A stretch of 64,000 nucleotides of DNA from Strigamia acuminata (Eukaryota; Arthropoda; Chilopoda; Geophilomorpha; Linotaeniidae). This document shows, piece after piece, positions 21,535-32,600 of the stretch. The DNA lies in contig OX442322.1 in the NCBI GenBank assembly GCA_949358305.1, positions 1,302,001 through 1,366,000 of the forward strand, given 5' to 3'. A program made the translations under genes and the position numbers. The notes beneath the pieces are model-generated. The model was given only the letters and a program-made list of their open reading frames with translations, was not told the origin of the DNA and ran no database searches. Numbering within the stretch: the stretch's first letter is position 1; each line of letters begins with the position of its first letter.

Positions 21535-22019
21535 TGTTATGCGGTAGAGCCGTACCGTGTATCGGCTGGCTCTGCTCGCTCTGTTTAGGCATTTAATGCA
21601 ATGAATTCTCACTAGACGGCGCTGTGCACCTAATTAGATGCACAGACCGTTCAACTTAGTTGATAGGGGGAATAGGAGTTTACTTAGTGAGCTGATTAAG
21701 CCAGAGAGCTCAGATCTCTTTTGATTCTCAAACTGTTACCTTCACCTACTACTGCCAGCCGGTTGACGGTCAGGCAGGACTAGGTTTCCTGAAATTGAAT
21801 TGAATTGACAACAGCATCATCCTTATTTACTTATTTGAATGATTTATATTTTAAGAATAAACCAAATGTAATAAGAGCTGATGACCGAACATTTACATTA
21901 GTAAATGTCCGACTTTGATTAATAAAGCCAACAGGCATTTTACATATAAAACCCTGTGTCATTCTTGATTAACTTCATGTCACGTAGGACTGAATCAATC
22001 CCCATTTAGCCACGTAACA
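21535..22019 (+). repeat. gypsy-1 3' LTR
   Basis: 485 bp from TGTTATGCGG to CGTAACA. Its last 55 bp equal positions 1-55. AATAAA at 21856 and another near 21920 are candidate polyadenylation signals. Virus-like DNA begins immediately after. Confidence 0.95.
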
Positions 22020-22553
22020 ATATACCCAGATGAATTGTCAAAGGTCGTCAAAAGAAGCAAGAAGTAGTACCACAGATGAATTGCCAAATGTAAGAGGAGT
22101 AAGAAGACCTAATTTAGTTCGCATTTATAGTTTCACCTGACAAAATTGTTGCACTTAGCAGATTTTTAATGTGTAAATTGCACCATTAGAAATTTATAAT
22201 TTGTAAAATTAAGTATTAGATACTAAAATTTCTGGGGAGTGCAGTCATATTTCCACTGAAACTCCGTAATATTATTGCTCATGCATGAATAAATATGATA
22301 ACATTGTTCTAGTACTGTTGCGATTAACACAGAACTTCACTTCGACTTTGTGAGTTGCAGATATGGCACCTTTAAAAATATACTTTAATGAAAGAAAAGT
22401 TAACAAGAATGAAAAGCTTTTATCTGTATTTCCGATCATAAACAGTCACTGAAAATAAATCAAATATTCATATTTTTAATTCATATTTTTGAGAATTACA
22501 TAAATTAATCAAATAATTAAATTTTTTAAATTTTCTTTATTTAAAAAAAGGAA
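22020..22553. other. AT-rich start of the virus-like locus, no gene seen
   Basis: 534 bp with no ORF of useful length on either strand. It becomes very AT-rich in the last 100 bp before ATG 22554, as expected of a compact virus promoter, but no specific motif was identified. Confidence 0.5.
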
Positions 22554-22868
22554 ATGAATTATATTATAATTTTAGTTGGAGTCATTACAGTTCTTGTACT
22601 TGCGCTAGCAATTGGTCTATTTTTCTACTTCAAGAAAGCTAAACATTCAACAGCTGCCGAGATGCAAGCCCAGGCAGATAAGCTGCAAGCCGAGGCAGTT
22701 AAGCTGCAAGCCCAGGCAGATAAGCAAACTAAGATAAAATCAAAGCAAGCTGAGTTGGATACTGCAAGAACTAATTTAAGTAATGAAAAAGATGTGGGAA
22801 AACAGACTGCATTTCAAACAAAAGTTACAAAATTAGAGGATGAACTTAAAGTGCTGAAAAATGCGTAA
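22554..22868 (+). CDS. Small membrane-anchored coiled-coil protein
   Basis: A 104-residue protein not recognised by family. Residues 4-27 form one strong hydrophobic segment (IIILVGVITVLVLALAIGLFFYF) at the very N-terminus followed by Lys residues, so it is probably a signal anchor with the rest on one side of the membrane. Residues 36-70 are built from seven-residue repeats of the type (L/M)QAQADK, encoded by three 21-bp units at 22662-22724, and give a heptad pattern typical of a coiled coil. The C-terminal third is also Lys/Glu-rich and helical. Short proteins of this plan are common virion envelope components in large arthropod DNA viruses; that role is an inference from context. The frame is intact. 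Confidence 0.65.
   Translation: MNYIIILVGVITVLVLALAIGLFFYFKKAKHSTAAEMQAQADKLQAEAVKLQAQADKQTKIKSKQAELDTARTNLSNEKDVGKQTAFQTKVTKLEDELKVLKNA
22662..22724 (+). repeat. Three 21-bp tandem units inside the coiled-coil gene
   Basis: Three copies of (A/C)TGCAAGCC(C/G)AGGCAG(A/T)TAAG at 22662-22682, 22683-22703 and 22704-22724. Units 1 and 3 differ only in the first base. The 21-bp length keeps frame and adds one heptad per copy. Confidence 0.9.
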
Positions 22869-23940
22869 AAACGGCACCAACTTAATGAAATCTCAAAGTG
22901 ATGATTTCAAACCAATAATGTTCACAGAAAAATAATATTGCCAGGCACCAGTATCTTTTAGTTTTCATACTTAATCGATTCTTGCACTATAAAATAATCA
23001 AGCAAGTTGCTTGACAACTTCTGCTTACTTTAACTTCTAAAAATTACTGAGAATGAAAAAGTAGATGATTAGGAACTCTTCATTCCGTTTGAAAAATTAA
23101 AAATTATTAAATATAAAATACAAAAAAGTTAGACCTCATCTTTATAGAATTTAAGAAATTTATATTATACAGTTAACAGTCCGTTACACTCGAATGAACT
23201 GTTTATTACTATACCATCATCATATTACTAAACCATCATCATCACTCCACAACGGTTAACAAAACACATTATAATAAAATGTCCCTATTTGCAGTTATTT
23301 GCACAACAAAGTCGCCTTTTCATTGTAAATCTTGTTTTGGATTGTTAGAAAATTTAAGATGTAACTGGATTTAAACTGACTGCTGGAGCTAGCAAGAAGC
23401 CACGATGATTTACATTAGAACAGTGGGTGCTAAAACAGAAACAAAATAATTATTTAACTGTTTATACAATTTATTTTTATCTATTTAACTCAATTCAATT
23501 CCACCAAATTTCTATACAATAAATGTCATAATACTTACAACAGACTCAGAGTTGTATGTCACTTGGTTTCATAATAATTTCAAAACAATATAGCAAATTT
23601 GAAATACTCGGATTTCTGCACATATTGGATCGCATGTACAAACACGGCAACCATGTGACCTTAACGGACAAATCATAGAATCAAATTAATTGCCTTTGAA
23701 ACATCAGTTTGCCATTCTCCTTCTGGCAACATGAGAAAATATCAAAGTTGTATTTCATGTTTTCAATAGCTATTAGCTGGATATACAGTATAAGCAAATA
23801 GAATTAATATTACCAGCTTATAAATTGACTGTTGCTTACTAAAGTCGTAATATCTGTATCTCCAACAACTTAGCAGAATACCAATCTCAGACTAGCATAA
23901 ATGCTTTTTGTAGTAAATAAAAAATTTAAAAAAAGTTTCA
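22869..23940. other. AT-rich stretch without a recognised gene
   Basis: 1.07 kb between two virus-like genes. No ORF above about 60 codons was seen on either strand. It could hold decayed genes or small ORFs that cannot be supported here. Confidence 0.5.
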
Positions 23941-24732
23941 ATGGAACATACTTTAGTTGATTTTAATCAGTTAATAAATAATCATAATATCAAATTCGAT
24001 TATACAAAAGCTACTAGCCAAAAGTTCCCAGATGATTTAATAGACATATTGGAATATTATTTCAAAAATAAACTCCACTGTCAAATCTGCATTGTTAAAT
24101 CCAACAATAAATTGATTTTCATTCGAAATTATAAATCACGAAACAACTCTTTATTATTGTATAATATAAAAAGAGGAGTATTGTACACAAATGTTCTTTT
24201 GACTATTCGTCCTCCAATATTCAATAATACTTTTATTTTTAAGTACAATACATTACCAGTTATTATAAAGGAAGTAAATAGAAAAATAAAACTTATCACA
24301 TTACATCACTCTCCATCACTTCATTATATTTACGGCTTTTTATACAAACAAAATTATTTTATTTTAGAATATCCTATATGGTCAGTGACAAAAGGAAATA
24401 TCATTTCGGATCCACTGATTTTTGTGAATAAAACCGGTTTAAATCAAAACTTTAAGCCAGTCCTTCATGAATTTACAGAAAAACTAAATGAATTTTATTA
24501 TAACGTACGTGTTCTAAAGCATGGATTATTTATAAAACTAAATTCTGTTTTCCGGAAAACAATTCCCACCTATCATTTATCTTTGTGTGATTTGCCAGAT
24601 AAAAACAATATACAACATAAATTGCAAAATTGTTGGATTTATCCAAACTTATGGTTTCAAAATAAATTTAATGATAGCTGCAGTAACAACAATAAAAAAA
24701 ATAAATTGAATGTCTATGATAATTTCACATAA
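23941..24732 (+). CDS. Unknown virus-like protein, 263 residues
   Basis: Intact ORF of 263 codons starting at ATG 23941, with an A/T-rich upstream (AAAAAATTTAAAAAAAGTTTCA). The product is rich in Asn, Lys, Ile, Tyr and Phe, as in very AT-rich virus genomes. It has no clear membrane segment and ends in an Asn/Lys-rich tail (SCSNNNKKNKLNVYDNFT). No family was recognised. The next gene starts 36 bp after its stop on the same strand and in the same frame, so the two form a tight pair; a single longer gene broken by one TAA is possible but less likely because the downstream protein has a natural-looking start. Confidence 0.6.
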   Translation: MEHTLVDFNQLINNHNIKFDYTKATSQKFPDDLIDILEYYFKNKLHCQICIVKSNNKLIFIRNYKSRNNSLLLYNIKRGVLYTNVLLTIRPPIFNNTFIFKYNTLPVIIKEVNRKIKLITLHHSPSLHYIYGFLYKQNYFILEYPIWSVTKGNIISDPLIFVNKTGLNQNFKPVLHEFTEKLNEFYYNVRVLKHGLFIKLNSVFRKTIPTYHLSLCDLPDKNNIQHKLQNCWIYPNLWFQNKFNDSCSNNNKKNKLNVYDNFT

Positions 24733-24768
24733 TTGATTTTAAAAAAAACATACATATTGGCAATATCT

Positions 24769-25497
24769 ATGTCTGGGGAGAAGTATATTTTGGGGTATGT
24801 TGTAGACAAAACAAATAGAGACAAGATATTAGCACTAGGCAATGCATTTAACAATAATTACGCCTATACTAAGTTTGACGATAATGTAAAGAAAAGTGTT
24901 ATAATTATCCTATATGAAACAGATGGTATGCACAACTTTCTAAAAATGACGTCGTCAATTACACCGGGAGAATTATCAAAACAGATAACTACGGGTGAGA
25001 TTTCCGAAAAACAGATTTCGAGATACGTAGAATTATTCACCAACAGGTTTCCTTTATTTAGAAGGCCATCTGACATAAGTGAGAGAGATTTTTTGCTTCA
25101 AGAATTGTCTACCCACTTTTATAGATTTCATGCCAACCCAGCAATATGGTTATATAAAACAAATAGTTACATAGATATTAATGAAACTAAATATACATCA
25201 AAAAAAGCTCTCAAAAATGACAAATGCAATATACTTATTACAAGAATAGACAGTTTTGCGACAATGTATGAAATACTACTGAAAGATGTCGATGTAAATA
25301 CATTTGCAAACTATTATCCAGGATTAAATAATAATTTAATATCGAAATACCAACAATTTAAATACAAAATTGTATTCAATAATGATCTATACCCCTTTGA
25401 GAAAGTGACTAATTCATTGTTTGAAGTAAAAAAACACTATTTTTATTATGTTAAAGATTGTAGCATTTGGGGTGTAATATCTAAAATCCCTAAGTAA
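24769..25497 (+). CDS. Unknown virus-like protein, 242 residues
   Basis: Intact ORF from ATG 24769 to TAA 25497. The frame is open 36 bp further upstream to the preceding stop, but no earlier ATG exists. The product begins MSGEKYILGYVVDK, is mixed alpha/beta in look, rich in Lys, Asn, Ile and aromatic residues, and has no signal peptide or transmembrane segment. No family was recognised. Composition matches the preceding gene and the genes at 60748-63776, which supports common viral origin. Confidence 0.6.
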   Translation: MSGEKYILGYVVDKTNRDKILALGNAFNNNYAYTKFDDNVKKSVIIILYETDGMHNFLKMTSSITPGELSKQITTGEISEKQISRYVELFTNRFPLFRRPSDISERDFLLQELSTHFYRFHANPAIWLYKTNSYIDINETKYTSKKALKNDKCNILITRIDSFATMYEILLKDVDVNTFANYYPGLNNNLISKYQQFKYKIVFNNDLYPFEKVTNSLFEVKKHYFYYVKDCSIWGVISKIPK

Positions 25498-26199
25498 GGA
25501 TGTTTAATACGGATCAATTGACATTAATAGAAAGGTTTCTACAATTAAAACACAATACAAATGACATATAAGAATTATTTGTCTTTTAAACATGTGAGGT
25601 ATGTTAATTTTTAGCGTATACATACACATCTGACATCTATCACAAACTATGCTGCTATCAGAACTCGACTAAATCATTATAAATAATACGCGTTAGTTTG
25701 ATTTAAAATTACACTTAAAATAAACTTTAAAGCAGGGTTTATACAACTTAATCGTCTTACAAAAATATTTAAATTTTCAGGTATAATTTTCAGATTTACC
25801 TGCCTAATTAAAGCATTCGAAAATCTTGTTCTGTTTAATCATATTATTTTCTTTTTCTTTTTCTTTTTCTTTTCTTCACTTTTTATTTATTCTTTGTATA
25901 ATGATTTTATAGTCTCTTATTTGTTTGGTTTTCTTTAGGCCGCATCCTTCACCTTTGTCACACCTCAAATACATTCCCAAATAAAAATTGTCAAAAAAAA
26001 CGTGAACATATGGAGGTCATGTCAAAGTATTCATTTCAAACAGTATTTGAAAATTGGCTTTATTTAAAATATTAAAATATAAAATAATTGTAATATTTAA
26101 ATTGGAGTTTGAGATGAAACCAAACACATTTTGAAATGAAAATGTACTGAATATCTCCGGACAGCAAACATTTACTTCCAACACAATCAACATGTCAAC
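25498..26199. other. Intergenic, with a short TTTTTC microsatellite
   Basis: 700 bp with no supported ORF. Near 25850-25877 there is a pyrimidine-rich run of four TTTTTC-like units (TTTTCTTTTTCTTTTTC...). Confidence 0.6.
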
Positions 26200-26703
26200 A
26201 TGTTCCAGGCCAACCATCAGAATGTGATAATGACCACGCCCGACATGCCCGCTGTATGGGCGAAAACTCAGATAAGAAACAACGTCAGACAAGGGGACCG
26301 GAACCTGAGTGAATCCTTGAATCAGGATGCCACCCGCCAACAGCAACAAACACAGAGTAGCTTATCCAGGTACAAGACAGAGCTGTGCAGGCAGTACAAG
26401 GCGAACACCAAATGTAGATATGGTTCTAAGTGCCAATTTGCACACAGTGCTCATGAGTTAAGAACCTTTGCACAACACCCAGAGTATAGAACCAAACTAT
26501 GTTATAAGTTCCACATAACTGGATTCTGTTCGTACGGTCTGCGCTGTCAATTTATACATAATTTCACATGTCCAGATTCCTACAAGGGGGAGTGTTCTCT
26601 AGCGTGTAAATTGGTTCCGCAACTCAATTTTGTGGGACTCGATTTACCGAGAAAGGGAAATACCGCAAATCAGCCAATCCTAAACCAAACAAGCTCAAAA
26701 TAA
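26200..26703 (+). CDS. Tandem CCCH zinc-finger protein of the tristetraprolin/TIS11 family
   Basis: 167-residue intronless ORF. Two CCCH fingers with exact C-x8-C-x5-C-x3-H spacing lie at about residues 64-82 and 102-120. The first is preceded by RYKTELC and the second by YRTKLC, and the 18-residue linker starts HELRTFAQHP. These are the hallmarks of TTP/TIS11 proteins, which bind AU-rich elements in mRNA 3' ends and recruit deadenylases. The protein is much shorter than animal TIS11 and lacks its long C-terminal region. The ORF is visibly richer in G and C than the genes around it. It could be a host-derived gene carried by the virus, a host retrocopy, or an exon of a host gene; the first fits its single-exon form and position best. 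Confidence 0.75.
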   Translation: MFQANHQNVIMTTPDMPAVWAKTQIRNNVRQGDRNLSESLNQDATRQQQQTQSSLSRYKTELCRQYKANTKCRYGSKCQFAHSAHELRTFAQHPEYRTKLCYKFHITGFCSYGLRCQFIHNFTCPDSYKGECSLACKLVPQLNFVGLDLPRKGNTANQPILNQTSSK

Positions 26704-28889
26704 GCCAATTCCAATGTTAATTAATGTCAGCACCTTCGGTTTCCACAAGACTTTAACAGTGTTGGACTGGTCCGGCAGGATACCGGAACTAAATTTGTAC
26801 TCAGACCAGCCTGGAATTCAGTGTCCAATTGCGATAGTTTGAAGTTAGCAAGACGACCTTTGACTTGCCACAGGTAAATACGACGTAGAAGAAAAAAAAG
26901 GTAAAAAAATTTGCGGTAGACATGTAGAAGCAGTATTTGTACCCCGATGCGTGTGTCGCACTAAATCGATGTCGGAATGCAAAATTAGTTTGATAGTGCT
27001 GCATAGAGGTCGCGGTAGATTGACACGCGCGAGATGTTTGACTCAGTCACCAACACTCAACTTGAAGTTTGTGCTTCAACAAGAGCTAAACCAACAACAG
27101 AAATAAAAAACTTACTAAAAAGCGAATTTCGTGTATGTTATCTGTTTTGTGCCATCACCCTATGGTAAGCTTGTTTCCTTTACTTTGAATAAGCCTAAAA
27201 GGCCTTCATCGTTGGCATTTTGTTACGTCATCTCTTGTATTTATTTTATTTATTTTTTTTGCAAGTTAAAATTTTTTTTAATAATAACGGTTTGTTATTT
27301 CTAATTACAAAATTATAGATCTATGTTTTAATAAAAAAAGAACAGTTGATAGTTAAAGATGAAAAAAATGCCAAGAATTGATTTTTTTCATCTTCCATTT
27401 CTCAATATTTATTTTTGTTTTTAATTACATTTTAAAAAAAAATTGTCTAGGTTGCAAGTAAAGATCAAATTTTCTTTGTGGTGTTATTTTTGCGATTAAA
27501 TTCATGAGACAAGCTTAAATGTAGTAAATAAATTGTGCAAGAAATTGTCATTGACTTCAAAAAAATAGATAGTGTTTGTAAAATTGTGTTCCCTGTTTTC
27601 CTTATTCTCTTTAATACAATCTGTTACATCTACGTCATAAAGTCAGTCATTAATTGGTGTGGACGTAGCAACCAAATTGAAACAGCTCTCCCTTTCCGAA
27701 GTCCGATTTTCTAATGAAACAAATTGTAAAAAAGAAATAAAAACATTAAAAATTAAATGAACCATTAATTTGTTTTTCATTAGAAAATTAATTTTTTTTA
27801 ATTGTTTGAATGTCGCAGGAATTTGTTTCTTTTCCTCTCCAGTCTGGACATGCAGCGTTTAGCCGAACCAGAGAGTATGTATCCATACAGGCGGACATTC
27901 CCTAGATTGGACTAGATTGGGCAAGTTTGTGGGATTCGGGCTACGCAGCTTACACTATGATAATTAAAATTAAAATTACTTTATTGCATTTGTTCGTGTT
28001 TGTTCGTTATCCGATCAATAGGATTTCTTTGAATAATTTGTTATGTAAAAATAAATGTTTTGATTCATTTATCGAATTGTTTATGCTCGCTTCAAACTAA
28101 TTTCTCTTCGTAAAATTTGTGCCGAGTTTCGCTGAGCAAAACGTTATGAATTTGCTTGTTTGCAAGGAATTTTTCCACGTTTATTGGAGAATATGGATTG
28201 CCTCTATACAACAAAAAACATTTTTTTTTGCTTCTAATTCATTTTTTTTTTGTTTTTCTTACCTTTCAATTCGAGAATTATTTTCCTGTGTTTATCAAAT
28301 TCCCAATTATCGTCTCGCCAAGAACAAAATACAAGAGAAAACTTCCATTGAAGAAATGAATCGACATCAATAGGTCTCAGCCAATCATTGCGCGTCATGA
28401 AATCATACGTTCATGTGAACGTAGCCACTGACTTTTCTAAAATATTAAAAAAAAATATTATTTTTTAAAACATTTGCAATAAATTGCAAAAAAACTTTAC
28501 TCCGAGGAAAAAATCAGCATATTTCATGGTGTAGTGAGCGTCGCCAGACCTGATGGCTTCCGAAATTACCTAAAATCAAATTATTAGTGAATATGCTAAT
28601 ATTTTTTAGGTAAAATTGCGAACACGTTCGGATATCATCTGGCCTCAAGTGCAAAATGAAAGTCGAGTTTTCAAGTTCGTGTTTAACAAATGCACTAGCG
28701 ATAGAAAACATTTTTTTAAAAGGACACAAAGATCCCTCTATATTTCATAGAATTTTCTATTCATGTTTAATCCGGTAATTTATCTTGGAAACCAATTGAT
28801 TAACTTAAGAAAAACTAGGTGTAAACGATGATTTTACAATACGCTATTTTGAAATCAAGCGCTTGTGCTCGCTGATACCTTGCTGATAC

Positions 28890-29065
28890 GGTCGAAGCTC
28901 CTTTCCCGACTTTTCGTTTCGAAAAACCTCATCGAGGCACAACTAAATCACCAGAGTTTGAAAACAGACTTCTAACCAACAGAAAACTGCCGAATATTTA
29001 CCGATTTTAGTGCCCTGCCCGATCGAATCGTGCCTGTAGTCGCGGATACACACAACACGACTCCC
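28890..29065 (+). repeat. Diverged repeat, copy A
   Basis: Shares with copy B the order of CATCGAGGCACAACT, AATCACCAGAG, CTAAC(C/T)AACAGAAA and CTGCCGAATATTTACCGATTT, then GTCGCGGA and ACACGACT-like ends. Roughly 80% similar by eye, with gaps. Confidence 0.7.
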
Positions 29066-29460
29066 AGTGTTAAATTTCCTGTAAAAATAATACAAAGCAC
29101 ATATAATGAGTCAAATAGTTTTTTATTAATATTAAAAATCACCAAATCCTTTAACAAAAATTAAACTCCAGCATTTTTGCATATTAATATTTGCACTGTA
29201 GTACTACATAATCCGCCAGGAAACAACATGTGGGAGCCATGCAGCAGCCATGCAGGTTGCAGACAATGGCCGAATACCGAGGTTTGTTTTTTTTTATCCA
29301 CGAATTTAATCGATTTTATATTAATTTCTTTTGTTGCAGGATTAATATTGCGTAATTATTCGAAAGTTAAAGTATTTCTCCCAGCACCGATCGCTTTTAA
29401 TTCATATTTACCGAAAATGAGCACGAAAATGCTAAGTTGTAACTACACGCACATGTGGCC

Positions 29461-29712
29461 GAAACTCCATTCCGAGATTTTCGCATCGAAAAAGATCCAT
29501 CGAGGCACAACTGAATCACCAGAGCTCGAACACAGAATCCTAACTAACAGAAACTGCCGAATATTTACCGATTTCCGTTCCATGCTCGCCCGAACAGCAA
29601 AAAAATGAAGGTGAAATCATAAAAAAAATATACATGAATTACTTACGATTGAAGAAAGGCCGCCGATGAACTTCACTACGCCGACTGTCGCGGACGAACA
29701 AAACCGACTGTA
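29461..29712 (+). repeat. Diverged repeat, copy B
   Basis: Direct-orientation partner of 28890-29065. About 80 bp of unrelated sequence interrupts it before the TGTCGCGGACGAACAAAACC end. Confidence 0.65.
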
Positions 29713-31115
29713 GAATAATCCACGGCGAGTTATAAGGTTCCGTGGGTCCCGTCAAACAATGGTAGGAAGTTATTTATTTATTTCTAATTAATTCAAAACT
29801 CTTAGAAGGAATAATCATTGAAAATTAGCGGTGTACCTACAGTTGGTGATTGCAAACTACAGCTCACTCCCATCTTGATGCTAAATTCGAACTGCAAATC
29901 TCATTCAATACAGAAAATTCGCTAACTTTAATTTTTATTTAGCAGTAATAAGCCTGATATTGGGGTTAATAATGCTAAAATAAAGTAAACAAACAACAAT
30001 AAACACATCTTTAAAAATCATTTACGGCGTATGGCCGAAATATTATTGCTTTATTTTTCTCTGTGAACACCTTGCTCGACAATCGGCGTGTTAAATGCAT
30101 GTACAGAATGTGAGGATGCCCAGTTTGAATTTAGCATTTTTAAGTGTGGACGACCAAGTTTTGGAATATGTCGTCTAGGTATATTAATAACATTTGGTGA
30201 TTGTAGGCAACCCAAATCTGTGACTACCGCTGTCAGCGGTTTGGTTCATCTAGGATGATGAAAAACTCGCTGCGGTCAAGTTGCAGGTGGCAGGCCATTT
30301 ATTTGCTGCAAGATAAGGGGCAGTTGCTTTGGGAGCAAACCATTTTCTATCTGCGGTAAGGTATTATTCAGATGCTGTTGTTGATTGTTAGCCGATAACA
30401 GCGCCTTTTGCAGTTGTCAGCTAACTGCGGCCTTTTCTGTCGCAATTTGCATAAGATCTGCGGCCAGCTTCACCGGTGTCGTGAGGGTGTTTGGCCTACA
30501 TTTAATATACAGTACCTGCAACTCCGTCAACTGTCTCTTGATTCATTACTACTGTCGGTGCTGCAATATTCGAGTCAGGTGTGGTTAAATTTCCTTGGTT
30601 AGTCGGTTTGTGGTTGTTGTTTTTTACTAGGTTGACTTATGTCAGAGTGTTGTTCATTCCTGGTCTTAACCACGTGGTAGCCAAGACAAGACTGGGGGTG
30701 AGCTGAACTGAACTGGCTTAATACTGCTAAAGAAGAACTAAAGTAAAGAAATTGTCTGCACAGAATGGGATGAGCAGTACGAATTTAGCATTAATATACC
30801 AGGTACAAAATCTGATTTTCACCAAAAAAAATCCTAAATATGGAAAAAAAACATATGCATTTGGATAGAAGTTTTTCCAAAAATCGTAAAAAAAAGCATT
30901 TAAAATTAATTTATTTAAACATGGACAAATTCATATTGTACACTAAAACTGTCACGCGACCGTGGCTACAATCCTTGAAACAAAATTGTTCTAAACCTAA
31001 ACAATAGACTGTATATACAAGTATAGACTTCTGTTAACACACTAGTTAAAATTGTAGCGATGAATAATTGAGTATTCGTTTGTTGTTTGTATTTAAAAAA
31101 AAGTAAGTAATCAAA

Positions 31116-32515
31116 ATGGAAAAGATAAATAATATTACTGTAGTAGACTATCAAAATGCAATTTACTATGCTAATCGTAGTTTTTCGAGACTTAAATTAA
31201 ACGAGTTAATAAAAACAAATAAAATATTTGAAGACGTTGTAATTAGCGATTCCATATGGCCTTCTTGGTTCCATTTGCCAGAAAAATTAAAATTTAAACG
31301 GAATTTCAAATCTTTATTCCCAACTGAGGAGTCATGTAAAAAAATTCATTGTTATCCCTACGTAAATGGTAAAGACCTTTGTACCAATAGTATTGGAATG
31401 CAGACATTACATATAAATGAAATGACATATCACGCCTGTCAAGACGTGTGTTTCTGTTTAGACAAATCAAAGCCTAGCTTTCCCGAAATTCAGTGGTCAA
31501 AAATAAAAAAACGTGTGTTTTTGGAAACACCGGCTTCAAAAATTGGTGCTTGTATCCGGAAACAAGACGAGAAGAAAAGAGAAAAGGGGTGACGAATGTT
31601 GCTCCATTTAAATGGATTGACAGTTTACAAAAATGTGAAATTACGAAGAAATATTGTGATTATTTTATACTGGATTTTAATAATGAGAAAAAGGAATGTA
31701 TACAACCTGGGATACTTGAAACCATCAGCGAAATTCTGATTAGTAGAACAGGTGTTCGTAAAATTAAAGAGCGGATACAATCTGATGCACCTGCTGCGGG
31801 CGATGAGACAATAAGTGACTCTGAATACGACATGTCACTCATGATACGAGAAATATTATTGGATTTCGGATTAGACAGGACAGAGTATTTGAGTAGAAAG
31901 CTACTTGATAAAATGAGAAAAATATCAACTGTTGCTTTAAGGAGAATTGGTTTGAGCGCTTTCACAAAACTAACTTCTATTTTACCATTGAGATTCGCCA
32001 ATAAAATATTAATCTTTTCGCTACTTGTTGATAATACAATCAGATTGTTCATCTCACAATTAAAACTACTTTTAAGAACTATTAGCTTAATGTATCATGT
32101 TTACAATTTGACATCAATCGGTGTTATGATAGTCGATCTTGTCGACCCGGAAGGATATAACTTTATGATTACACGAGAAACATTAAATATGATAGAAATT
32201 GAATTTTGGGATGGTTTAAGACAGGATTATGGTTTTTTTGGTGAATATCCTTACACAGTTTCTCCAGAACTACTAATGTCATTATTTGAAACCGAAAAAG
32301 GAATCAAAGAGAATGAATTACTAATAAAAGAAATATATATATATGAATATATAATAAATTTAGAAGTGAATAGTTTGGGGCAAGTAATTGAGCACATCGG
32401 AAGTACTGAATATCTGAAACTAGACAATGATTTTTTAGAAAAACAGTATTTTGTAGATTATACAACTAAAACATCTTTGTTAATGTCAAATGAACAACAC
32501 AAAATTTACAGCTAG
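31116..32515 (+). pseudogene. pif-0: P74/PIF-0 per os infectivity factor homologue, frameshifted and C-terminally short
   Basis: Homologue, by my reading, of the virion envelope protein P74/PIF-0, which takes part in binding and entry at the midgut in baculoviruses, nudiviruses and relatives. The N-terminal frame (31116-31592) has Cys74 and the CYPY motif at residues 79-82 plus further Cys pairs typical of the family N-terminus. The second frame continues from about 31585 to 32515 and has the family's central hydrophobic helices followed by VDLVDPEGYN near 32138. The switch of frame lies in the A/G-run around 31575-31592, most simply a one-base indel. About 465 codons remain against roughly 640-700 in the family, and the C-terminal membrane anchor region is missing. 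TAAG at 31104, 9 bp before the ATG, resembles the late promoter core of baculoviruses. The thymidylate kinase remnant follows tail to tail after 85 bp. Confidence 0.65.
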
Positions 32516-32600
32516 GAATCAACTTTAGAATTCATTTATGTTAGCACCTACCAGTGTCATGAGAAATCATGGAACAGCTCAAACAACTGCGACATGAGAA

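Larger units (their letters stand above)
1..22019 (+). mobile_element. gypsy-1: Ty3/gypsy LTR retrotransposon, interrupted by copia elements
   Basis: A Ty3/gypsy element enters from the left edge. Positions 1-55 repeat the last 55 bases of the LTR at 21535-22019, so the window starts inside the 5' LTR. Order along the element: primer binding site, leader, gag, pol (protease, RT, RNase H), a 13.5-kb copia insertion at 4283-17764, the integrase end of pol, a third ORF with a Ulp1-like protease, polypurine tract and 3' LTR. The LTR runs TG to CA with short terminal inverted repeats TGTTA/TAACA. Decay is visible: a stop in the gag leader frame, a frameshift after the integrase and a stop in the third ORF. 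The bases after the 3' LTR are ATAT, but the left target duplication lies outside the window. Confidence 0.95.
26704..31115. other. 4.4 kb without a supported gene; diverged repeats
   Basis: AT-rich with many T- and A-runs. Several ORFs of 60-143 codons exist (for example 29177-29608), but they have no recognisable features, overlap diverged repeats and lack family resemblance. Two copies of a diverged repeat lie at about 28890-29065 and 29461-29712. A second weak repeat pair around GAATTTAGCATT lies near 30110-30140 and 30760-30795. It reads as decayed mobile or viral DNA. Confidence 0.55.

Noticed and set aside
29177-29608. 143-codon plus-strand ORF
   Set aside because: It overlaps a diverged repeat copy, has no family features and contains a poly-T run; it is not supported as a gene.
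30130-30230. A minus-strand string reading LLIYLDDIF, like a reverse transcriptase active site
   Set aside because: No other RT motif is nearby in that frame and stops occur close by; a chance match.
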